IMG/VR virus record: IMGVR_UViG_3300034103_001682
Coordinates: 1 to 35,610 of that record
Source: a virus
DNA: 35,610 nucleotides
Strand: one strand, 5' to 3'
Shown: positions 30,419-35,610 of the stretch, in pieces
Layout of the letters: every line of letters begins with the position of its first letter
Numbering within the stretch: the first letter of the stretch is position 1
Notes under the pieces: model-generated
Databases searched by the model: none
What the model was told of the DNA's origin: nothing
The model's input: only the letters and a program-made list of their open reading frames with translations
Made by a program: the position numbers and the translations under genes

Positions 30419-30649
30419 TCACGCCGCACCTCCGGCCACGCGATTGCCCTGCAGGTTCGGGCGGCGACGATGAGCGCCGAGCAGCATGCGTTCCTGCGTC
30501 TGCTCGCCGAGCCGGTTCCACGCTTCCCACATCGCCGCGACGACAACGGGGTTGGGAACTCGGAAATCGCGGGCGGTCTTGCGAATCGCCTCGTGCTCCG
30601 GCAGGTAGGCCTGCACGTTCTTGTGGGGGGTAGGTGACGCCTTGGTCAT
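30419..30649 (-). CDS. first early gene, small regulator candidate
   Basis: A 76-aa protein from ATG 30649 (MTKASPTPHKNVQAYLPEHEAIRK); a GTG at 30655 is an alternative. Residues 12-40 (VQAYLPEHEAIRKTARDFRVPNPVVVAAM) resemble a ribbon-helix-helix core: a strand then two helices. The C-terminus is basic. It is transcribed away from the repressor, in the position of Cro, and directly next to the operator array. A Cro-like role is inferred from position; the fold is a guess from pattern. Confidence 0.6.
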   Translation of the reverse strand: MTKASPTPHKNVQAYLPEHEAIRKTARDFRVPNPVVVAAMWEAWNRLGEQTQERMLLGAHRRRPNLQGNRVAGGAA

Positions 30650-30679
30650 ACCCACAGAATATCGACAGAATCGAGCCTT

Positions 30680-30737
30680 GTCTAGTCAAAGTCTAGCAAA
30701 AATCTAGCGTCTAATCGCAAGTCTAGATATTGCCTAG
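30680..30737. promoter_or_regulatory. immunity-region operator array of TCTAG repeats
   Basis: The divergent gap 30650-30746 carries GTCTAG at 30680, 30691 and 30721, ATCTAG at 30702, GTCTAA at 30709 and GCCTAG at 30732. The TCTAG-type cores are mostly 11 bases apart. CTAG is otherwise scarce here. The array lies between the first early gene and the repressor start, where both promoters must be, so it is most likely the operator of the repressor or its opponent. Confidence 0.7.
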
Positions 30738-30746
30738 CATTATTGC

Positions 30747-31427
30747 ATGGTCCAGATTGTGGAAAACGTCACGCCGTATCTTTGGGTCTTGGACATTGGC
30801 ACCTACATCCGAGAACGCCGAGACGCGCTGGGCATGTCGGCGGCTGAACTGGCCAAGCTGGTGAACTTGTCCACTGGAGCTATCACCAGTCGGGAGCGGG
30901 GCGACACGCGCATCAGGCTCGCGGAGCTTCCGCGACTGGCAAAGGCGCTGAAACTCAAGGCCTGCGATCTCGAAAGCGTGCTAGCCTCTGGGCCGAAGCC
31001 GCGAATACCGATTATCAATCGCACCGCGGCAGGCCAGCAAGTCGATAACGCGGAGTGGAGTGTGGACAGTCGATTTGGGTATGCGTACACGGACGTGGAT
31101 GTCCAGACCGATCTGGAAAACGTCTTTGCCTTGGTCGTGGACGGGTCCAGCATGGCCCCGACGCTGAACCAGCATGATCTAGTCATCGTGCGAACCGTGC
31201 CGCCGGACGCCGACAACATGCCAGCGCCGGGATCTGTGGTCTACGTCCGGCTCGGGGCGGATCATCCGCGTCCGGGCGGAATGCTCTGCCGGTGGTATCC
31301 TCAAGAGGGCGGGTCGCTCCTGCTGCGGAAGGACAACGCCGCGTATCCGCCGCAGGTCGTGCCCCGCGAGCACGTCGAGCAGTTCGGCGTGGTCATTCAG
31401 CACCGGAGGCAGTTGCCTCCCATGTAG
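30747..31427 (+). CDS. XRE/S24-type phage repressor (CI-like)
   Basis: A 226-aa repressor. An XRE helix-turn-helix spans residues 17-70 (YIRERRDALGMSAAELAKLVNLSTGAITSRERG). A LexA/CI-type S24 domain follows: a possible cleavage site TAAGQQ (Ala95-Gly96), nucleophile Ser135 in VDGSSMAPTL, and LVIVRTV. The place of the catalytic Lys is filled by GGMLCRWYPQ (Cys181-Arg182), so self-cleavage may be lost. There is no ribosome site at ATG 30747; leaderless or weak translation is likely, as for lambda cI from PRM. It maintains lysogeny by binding the TCTAG array just upstream, by inference. Confidence 0.85.
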   Translation: MVQIVENVTPYLWVLDIGTYIRERRDALGMSAAELAKLVNLSTGAITSRERGDTRIRLAELPRLAKALKLKACDLESVLASGPKPRIPIINRTAAGQQVDNAEWSVDSRFGYAYTDVDVQTDLENVFALVVDGSSMAPTLNQHDLVIVRTVPPDADNMPAPGSVVYVRLGADHPRPGGMLCRWYPQEGGSLLLRKDNAAYPPQVVPREHVEQFGVVIQHRRQLPPM

Positions 31428-31435
31428 GTGGGTCC

Positions 31436-31789
31436 ATGCCGAAGTTCATCGTCACCTGTGCGCATCGTGAGTCGGGGGCCGCATACGAGATGGTCGTGGA
31501 CGCCGCCAGCGAGTCAGCAGCCGCCGCGACCGCGTCCAACGACGGGCACCTGGTCGGCACGGTGCTGCAGGCTCCGGCGGCAGACGCCGCGGCACAGGCG
31601 ATCGTGGCCGAGATACGCGGGCTGCGCGAGGACATGCGAGCCGCGCTGCAGATCAAACGGATGCACGGGGGCCTGCAGTACCGCGTTATGTGGGGCATGA
31701 TCCTGTTCGTGCCGGTGGGCTTCTTGCTGTTCGGTGGCCTCTGGTTCATCATGCAGATCGTCAACGAAGTCATCGCCAACCGGCAATAG
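31436..31789 (+). CDS. small C-terminally membrane-anchored protein
   Basis: A 117-aa protein of the lysogeny operon, starting 8 bases after the repressor stop. Residues 1-80 are soluble and Ala-rich (CAHRESGAAYEMVVDAASESAAAA, a domain with a zinc-like Cys/His start). Residues 82-110 are hydrophobic (VMWGMILFVPVGFLLFGGLWFIMQIV). It is expressed from the prophage, so superinfection exclusion or another lysogenic conversion function is plausible. No family is recognised. Confidence 0.65.
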   Translation: MPKFIVTCAHRESGAAYEMVVDAASESAAAATASNDGHLVGTVLQAPAADAAAQAIVAEIRGLREDMRAALQIKRMHGGLQYRVMWGMILFVPVGFLLFGGLWFIMQIVNEVIANRQ

Positions 31790-31792
31790 CCC

Positions 31793-33064
31793 GTGCCCTT
31801 CATCTACCGCAAACTCCGGCGATTGCCAATGCCGGGCGGGGCACGCCCATCTACGCGCCGGGGCATCCGGGGCGTCGAATGGGTCACACCCTCAGGCGAT
31901 CAACGCTGGGCCAAGCTCGCCGCCGATGGCAAGCGGATCGAGGTCCGCGACGAGAACTGGACGATCCAGTACACCGACGCGAGCGGCAAGAAACGCGAGC
32001 AGAGCGCGGGTACCCCCAGCCGCACCGGGGCCGAAGAGATCGCCGCGGCACTCGTGCTGAAGGTCGCACGGCAGAAGGCGGGCGTGCACGACGAACGAGA
32101 CTCGAGTCTGGCGACGCACTCACGCACGTCGATCGAGCATCACCTGACCGGATCGGGGAACACGATCGGGTACCTGCAGCACCTTGCCGACAAGGACGAT
32201 TCGGATCGGTATGTCCGCGACACCAAAGCCCAGATCCAGCGGGTGCTGACAGCCGCGAACATCCGCACGTTGGCCGACTTCGAGTCCTCCCGCGTCTCCC
32301 GCGCCGTGGCATCCCTGCGAGACGACGACAAGCCGCTGTCAGGCCGAACGCGGAACGGCTACATCCGGGCGTGCAAAGCGTTCTCCACCTGGCTCTGGCG
32401 GCGCAAGCGAACGCGCGAGGATCAACTGCGGGATCTGGACATGGTCAGGACCGAGCCGACGCGGAAGCTGCGGCGCCGTGCCCTGACGCCGGCGGAGTTC
32501 GACAAGATCAAAGCCGCGGCGGAAGCGTCCGAGGTGGTGGTCATCGGGCAGATCGCGTCCGGGGGGAAGCGGCGTCTGTCGCTCCCCCACCGCGTGTGGG
32601 CGTACCGACTGGCAGCAGCGACGGGCCTGCGTGCGAACGAGATCGGGACGCTCACGCGGGTGTCGTTCGACTTCAAGGCCTGCACGGTGACGGTGGAGGC
32701 GGGGTACTCCAAGCGCCGGCGGCACGACGTTCAGCCGCTGCCGAGCGAGTTCGCGGCCGAGCTGCAGGCGTGGATCGAGAGCATGCCCAAGCGGGCGGCG
32801 CTGTTCCCGGGCAGCAAGCGATGGGGAGCGGCGTTGAAGGCAGACGCGAGAGCCGCCGGGGTGCCGGTCAAGACGGCCGAGGGCTCGATCGACTTTCACT
32901 GCCTGCGCCACACCTACGCGACGCGGGTCGCGGCAACGGCACCGGATGTGAAGACGGGCCAGAGCCTGACGCGGCACTCGTCGCCGTCGCTGTACTTGAA
33001 CGTGTACGCGAAGGAACAGGCCAAGGCGAGGACGGCCACCGTAAACGCCATGCCGTCCGTCTAG
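31793..33064 (+). CDS. int: tyrosine-family integrase
   Basis: A 423-aa site-specific recombinase. The arm-binding/core-binding half covers residues 1-230. The catalytic domain has Arg280 in ATGLRANEIG, Lys307 in the YSKRRRH beta-hairpin, His369-x-x-Arg372 in HCLRHTYAT, His395 in LTRHSSPS, and Tyr405 in YLNVYAK as likely nucleophile (Tyr401 is the alternative). GTG 31793 starts three bases after the upstream stop. The TAG stop lies within the first GTCTAG repeat of the attP region, and a tRNA-Cys 3' half follows, so it should integrate into a host tRNA-Cys gene. Confidence 0.9.
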   Translation: MPFIYRKLRRLPMPGGARPSTRRGIRGVEWVTPSGDQRWAKLAADGKRIEVRDENWTIQYTDASGKKREQSAGTPSRTGAEEIAAALVLKVARQKAGVHDERDSSLATHSRTSIEHHLTGSGNTIGYLQHLADKDDSDRYVRDTKAQIQRVLTAANIRTLADFESSRVSRAVASLRDDDKPLSGRTRNGYIRACKAFSTWLWRRKRTREDQLRDLDMVRTEPTRKLRRRALTPAEFDKIKAAAEASEVVVIGQIASGGKRRLSLPHRVWAYRLAAATGLRANEIGTLTRVSFDFKACTVTVEAGYSKRRRHDVQPLPSEFAAELQAWIESMPKRAALFPGSKRWGAALKADARAAGVPVKTAEGSIDFHCLRHTYATRVAATAPDVKTGQSLTRHSSPSLYLNVYAKEQAKARTATVNAMPSV

Positions 33065-33076
33065 CCCGTGGTCTAG
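33059..33076 (+). repeat. attP left arm: GTCTAG pair
   Basis: Two GTCTAG hexamers 12 bases apart (33059 and 33071). The 18-bp block matches the right-arm block at 33321-33338 in 16 of 18 positions, in the same orientation. Its first hexamer contains the integrase stop codon. Paired direct sites either side of a core are the layout of integrase arm-type or Xis sites. An inverted CTAGAC follows at 33140. Confidence 0.65.
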
Positions 33077-33178
33077 TCGGTTCCCGACATTCGGTGCGCC
33101 AGATGGGGCCTGCTGGCGAAAGTTGAGGGGGTGGCAGTCCTAGACCAACCCGCACGCGGCGGGCCTGATTCCTCGGAC

Positions 33179-33202
33179 GATTCGCGGAAAACCCTGCGAA
33201 TC
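33179..33202. other. 7-bp inverted repeat beside the att core
   Basis: GATTCGC (33179-33185) and GCGAATC (33196-33202) flank a 10-base centre, 11 bases before the tRNA-like core. It might be a terminator for the converging transcripts or an IHF/Int accessory site, but no T-run follows on either strand. Confidence 0.35.
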
Positions 33203-33212
33203 AAGGGGCAAA

Positions 33213-33266
33213 AGGCCGGGGTGGGATTCGAACCCACGAAGCTTGCGCAACGGATTTGCAATCCGT
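33213..33266 (-). other. attP core: 3' half of a tRNA-Cys (GCA) gene
   Basis: On the minus strand this reads the anticodon arm ACGGA TTGCAAA TCCGT (anticodon GCA), a 12-nt variable region, a perfect T arm (GTGGG TTCGAAT CCCAC) and the acceptor 3' strand CCCGGCC plus T. The bases upstream do not give a matching acceptor 5' strand (GGCCGGG expected) or a normal D arm, so it is a half tRNA, not a working gene. Phages that integrate into tRNA genes carry this 3' half to restore the gene after integration. It lies 149 bases after the integrase stop. Confidence 0.85.
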
Positions 33267-33320
33267 CGCGGCGTTCCCGTGCGCCTTGCGGGACAAGGAC
33301 TTACGAGCGGGCCGGAATCC

Positions 33321-33355
33321 GTCTAGTCTGTGGTCTAGCGGAAAACGCCGTCTAG
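33321..33355 (+). repeat. attP right arm: three GTCTAG sites
   Basis: GTCTAG at 33321 and 33333, again 12 apart and near-identical to the left-arm block, plus a third at 33350 that contains the TAG stop of the 58-aa minus-strand gene. With the left arm they bracket the tRNA-like core, 55 bases away on this side. Confidence 0.65.
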
Positions 33356-33528
33356 GGCCACTTGCGCAGCGTCTTTTCCGGCAGGATCATCCGCCAGACG
33401 CTCACGCCCTTCTCTGGCTCCATCTCGATCTCGTACAGCTCCTCGGGCTCGAAGCCGCACGCGACCAGAATGGCGAACTCACGATCCAGCCGGGCCTGCT
33501 CCTCCTCAGTCCGGTCGGGCGGCGTCAC
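33352..33528 (-). CDS. small acidic hypothetical protein, last late gene
   Basis: A 58-aa protein from GTG 33528 (MTPPDRTEEEQARLDREFAI), which overlaps the TGA of the glycosidase-like gene (GTGA), the coupling seen throughout this genome. An alternative ATG 33609 with a perfect AGGAGG site would add 27 Arg-rich residues and overlap the upstream gene by 85 bp. The rest is helical and acidic with a final WRMILPEKTLRKWP. No family is recognised. Confidence 0.55.
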   Translation of the reverse strand: MTPPDRTEEEQARLDREFAILVACGFEPEELYEIEMEPEKGVSVWRMILPEKTLRKWP

Positions 33529-34457
33529 GCCTCTCGATCCTCGCGGCGTCGGAAGGTGGGTCCGGGGCTCGCGGCGTCGATCGTGTGGTTGCTCGGAATC
33601 GGTAGCCATTTGCGAGCCTCCTGCCACCAGGGCGCTGAGTCGTCCCATCCGTTGCCGCCTTCGACGGCATACCCGAACTTGTTCCGCTCGGCAGGCACCA
33701 GCCCCTTGCGGCCGTACAGGTTGCTGCCCCACCAGATCTCGGAGTCAGCCAACCGCCGCGACAGGCCAATCATGTCCGCGATGTGCGGCGGCTCCATGAT
33801 GTCGAAGCGGAGCGCGGCCACGTCGTAGGACTGCGGGTATCGCTCCCAGAGGACGGACAGCAGACGCTTCTCGGGGTAGAGCCTGCGAGCCTCGGCGGCG
33901 AGCCCTTCCACGCGGCGGGTGTTGGCACGCTGATCGGAGTAGCAGCGGTAGAACGAGACGGCGGCGGCGTCGAACAGGTTGCCGATGCCGTTGGGTGCCC
34001 CGGGATGCGGCTCGATGTACACGGCCTCGTTGGTGTCGCGGTAGGCCCGTAGCCAGGCGTCGCCGTTGTCGGCGTTGAAGGTGCCGACGAGAGACTGGTA
34101 CGTCACGATCGTCGCGGACGGGCACGCGGCACGGACGAGGTAGACGGTGCGGGAAATCGCCGCGGCGAACCGGGCGCGATCGGCGTGCGGCGCGAGGTTG
34201 CGGCCGGACCAGTCGATCATCCGGTGCAGCCACGGCTCAAAGTCGAGCATGACCAGCGACCCGGGCGGAATGCGGCCACCGGCGGCGAACGCGCCGGCGG
34301 CGTTCACGCGTGCGTCGGCAGCAGCCCCGGCGTACCAGCCGGTGCCGATGTAGACCATCGGCCGCATGCCCAACGCGTGCGCGGGCGGCTTCTGGCCGTC
34401 CTGCCCCGGGGCGCGGGCGGCTGAATAGTCCATCGAGTCGAAGGATTCGAAGGGCAT
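33525..34457 (-). CDS. glycosidase-like (TIM-barrel-like) protein
   Basis: A 310-aa protein. VYIGTGWYAG, SLVMLDFEPW (residues near 67-76, a possible acidic catalytic strand end), ATIVTYQSLVG, EAVYIEPHPGAP, AVSFYRCYSD, LLSVLWERYP and SEIWWGSNLYG are spaced strand ends of a barrel, as in hydrolases acting on sugars. An endolysin, virion depolymerase or tail glycosidase is possible. No known family signature is certain. ATG 34457 has GAGG about seven bases upstream and starts two bases after the stop of a 32-codon gene. The genome otherwise lacks an obvious endolysin. Confidence 0.6.
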   Translation of the reverse strand: MPFESFDSMDYSAARAPGQDGQKPPAHALGMRPMVYIGTGWYAGAAADARVNAAGAFAAGGRIPPGSLVMLDFEPWLHRMIDWSGRNLAPHADRARFAAAISRTVYLVRAACPSATIVTYQSLVGTFNADNGDAWLRAYRDTNEAVYIEPHPGAPNGIGNLFDAAAVSFYRCYSDQRANTRRVEGLAAEARRLYPEKRLLSVLWERYPQSYDVAALRFDIMEPPHIADMIGLSRRLADSEIWWGSNLYGRKGLVPAERNKFGYAVEGGNGWDDSAPWWQEARKWLPIPSNHTIDAASPGPTFRRREDREA

Positions 34458-34459
34458 GG

Positions 34460-34558
34460 CTACACCTCAGCCTCGTGCTCTGGCTGCTCGTCGGGGTCGA
34501 TCCACTCGAGCGGGGCGGGGTACTCGGTTCCCTCTTTGATCGTCGGCCACGGGAGCAT
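34460..34558 (-). CDS. 32-aa acidic protein overlapping the HTH gene
   Basis: A short frame (MLPWPTIKEGTEYPAPLEWI then an acidic tail) with AGGAGG five bases before ATG 34558 and its TAG two bases before the next start. Its residue use looks coding, while the overlapping C-terminus of the HTH protein in another frame is Arg/Pro-rich. Either it is a true overlapping gene, or the HTH protein shifts frame into it. Confidence 0.5.
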   Translation of the reverse strand: MLPWPTIKEGTEYPAPLEWIDPDEQPEHEAEV

Positions 34559-34811
34559 GCCCACCTCCTGCGAAGCGATAGACGGTTTCGAGCCGAGGTA
34601 CGCCGTTGATCTGAGTCCTGACAGAGCGGCCGATGACAACACGACCGTCGCGGATGAGGGGCCGCAGCTTCTCCCGCACCGACGCGCACCGGCTTCGCGT
34701 CGGCTCCTGGCCCAACGCCTCCACCATCTCGGCCACGGTCGCGCCGTCGTCGCCGGCGTGGTTCTGGGCGAGCGCCTTCCGCAGTTCGGCAATGTCGAGC
34801 GTCGGTTTCAT
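34467..34811 (-). CDS. winged-helix-like HTH protein with doubtful C-terminus
   Basis: A 114-aa frame. ATG 34811 overlaps the phosphoesterase TGA (ATGA). Residues 1-82 look real: helices (DIAELRKALAQNHAGDD, TVAEMVEALGQEPTRSRCASVREKLRPLI) and two strands (GRVVIGRSVRTQING, LETVYRFAGG), a winged-helix layout. The last 30 residues are Arg/Pro-rich and overlap the 32-aa gene in another frame, so the natural end, a frameshift, or a sequence error is unclear. A DNA-binding regulator at the operon's end is possible. Confidence 0.55.
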   Translation of the reverse strand: MKPTLDIAELRKALAQNHAGDDGATVAEMVEALGQEPTRSRCASVREKLRPLIRDGRVVIGRSVRTQINGVPRLETVYRFAGGGHAPVADDQRGNRVPRPARVDRPRRAARARG

Positions 34812-35587
34812 GGCTTGGGCCTGTACAGGTTCCGGTGCACGGTGGGAAGGTCGAAGGGATCAGACACCCGCGAGTAGTCGAGCACCACGCCGCCGACCAT
34901 GATGCCGCGCTGGGCCGCGGGAACGACCTTGTGACCGTGGCGGGTGAGAAGCTGCCACGCGGGTAGAACGACCGCCATGCCGCAGCCGTCGTCATAACTG
35001 CCGTAGGTGTGGCGGTGCGAGCGGACGACCACGCGGGGGATGGGCGTCCCGGCGCCAGCGGCTTCGGCCTGTTCCTCGATGAGCTGAATCGAGAGCTGAG
35101 AGCCCTTGAGTGCTCGGCGCGAGGTCGCGGGGATGTGGTGGCGGAACGAGGTGAGACAGCCGCGGACGTTGATGTCCCACCAGTCGGGCGCGAAGTTGTC
35201 GGTGTCGGGGCAGCGCCGGGCCTTCAACTCGGCCGCGATGTCCTCTTCATCGTCGCGGGTGTGGCATTCGGTGCCCTTGACGACGTAGACCTCGGACGCC
35301 CGCGCCGCCAGCGGCCGGAGCAGTTCGAGAGCAATCCGCCTCTGCACCTTGACCGCCGCGGATACCAACTGGTGCCCGCCGTGGTGGTTGCCCTCGAGCA
35401 CGTCGCCGTTGACCAGCAGAGCGAACTTGCGGCGACCGACGACGGCCGGGACGTACTCGTCCGTGAAGTGCTCCCAGCATCGGGTAAGCCATCGCTGCAC
35501 GCGCGAGGCGTGGATGGTCAGATCGTACTGACCGGCGATCTCGTCAGGGCATGGGGCGAAGGCGCTCCCGGCGTGGATGTCACCCAC
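34808..35587 (-). CDS. calcineurin-like metallophosphoesterase, main part (gene crosses contig ends)
   Basis: This holds most of the 272-aa enzyme that begins at base 157 on the circle. Metal-binding motifs are in order: GDIHAGS at the start, LLVNGDVLEGNHHGG (residues near 70-85; GDxxE and the NH pair), TECHTRDDEED with a family-like His, and VVRSHRHTYGSYDDG (HxH). A metal-dependent phosphomonoesterase or nuclease is expected. Its place after the tail genes suggests a late function; related phage proteins are often of unknown role. Its TGA overlaps the HTH gene start. Bases beyond 35595 are not part of the true gene. Confidence 0.8.
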   Translation of the reverse strand: MGDIHAGSAFAPCPDEIAGQYDLTIHASRVQRWLTRCWEHFTDEYVPAVVGRRKFALLVNGDVLEGNHHGGHQLVSAAVKVQRRIALELLRPLAARASEVYVVKGTECHTRDDEEDIAAELKARRCPDTDNFAPDWWDINVRGCLTSFRHHIPATSRRALKGSQLSIQLIEEQAEAAGAGTPIPRVVVRSHRHTYGSYDDGCGMAVVLPAWQLLTRHGHKVVPAAQRGIMVGGVVLDYSRVSDPFDLPTVHRNLYRPKP

Positions 35588-35595
35588 CGAGACGA
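35470..35595. repeat. direct terminal repeat, right copy
   Basis: Identical to bases 1-126. The contig should be closed by removing one copy. The reading frame of the phosphoesterase passes through without change, supporting a true circle. Confidence 0.95.
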
Positions 35596-35610
35596 GATCG
35601 CCGGTCAGTA
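35591..35610. other. 20-base inverted copy at the contig end
   Basis: The last 20 bases are the exact reverse complement of 57-76 (and of 35526-35545). They share only GACGA with the expected continuation at 122-126, so 15 bases depart from the repeat. This is the mark of a fold-back chimera with short microhomology, as made by multiple-displacement amplification, or of an assembly error, rather than phage sequence. Confidence 0.75.

Noticed and set aside
31690-33126. 478-aa open frame on the plus strand overlapping the integrase
   Set aside because: Different frame from the integrase, Arg/Ala/Gly-rich, no start signal; the integrase frame has all catalytic residues.
33213-33310. Complete tRNA-Cys gene
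   Set aside because: Only the anticodon arm to the 3' end fits; the upstream bases cannot pair with the acceptor strand and the D arm is abnormal.

Overview
The window looks like the complete genome of a temperate tailed double-stranded DNA phage (Caudoviricetes), read once round a circle. Bases 1-126 recur exactly at 35470-35595, so the unique genome is about 35,469 bp, and the metallophosphoesterase gene runs across the contig ends. The DNA is GC-rich. The packaging and head genes follow the lambda plan: Nu1-like small terminase, GpA-like large terminase, gpW-like connector, portal, S49 protease with nested scaffold, decoration protein, gpE-like capsid. A siphovirus-like tail follows. The host cannot be named from the sequence, but the 3' half of a tRNA-Cys gene beside the integrase gene gives a direct probe for it.

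Nearly all genes lie on the minus strand and are transcribed from high to low coordinates. The only plus-strand genes are the lysogeny module at 30747-33064: an XRE/S24 repressor, a small membrane protein and a tyrosine integrase, followed by the presumed attP at about 33059-33355. Leftward from the repressor comes the early operon (30649 to 21185): a small regulator, an excisionase-like HTH protein, a zinc-ribbon protein, small proteins, a RecB-like exonuclease with a RecT annealase, a winged-helix-like protein, a PP-loop (PAPS reductase-like) protein, RusA, a replication initiator with six 11-bp iterons inside its gene, a DnaC-like loader and a protein carrying a DnaA domain IV.

A 169-bp gap at 21016-21184 separates this from the late operon. 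The late operon runs through terminase, portal, protease/scaffold, decoration and capsid genes. Then comes a cassette with a tRNA-Met, a NodB-type deacetylase tail protein, a lipoprotein, a holin-like protein and a composite fibre protein (12327 to 7937). After it come head-tail joining, tail tube, chaperone, tape-measure and tip genes. The operon crosses the contig ends into the phosphoesterase, a HTH protein, a glycosidase-like protein and a 58-aa protein, and meets the integrase gene head-on at attP.

The most interesting signals are: GTCTAG repeats shared between the immunity region and both flanks of the attP core; 11-bp iterons beside a purine tract inside the initiator gene, next to loader and DnaA-IV genes; a RecT ending in an SSB-like DDIPW tip; a repressor that keeps the Ser and Ala-Gly of LexA-type self-cleavage but seems to lack the lysine; a cluster of four hairpins including a GAAA tetraloop in an early-operon gap; a tRNA ending 7 nt before a start codon; and pervasive 4-base start/stop overlaps, nine of them GTGA. 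Small genes of 38 and 32 codons are also described.
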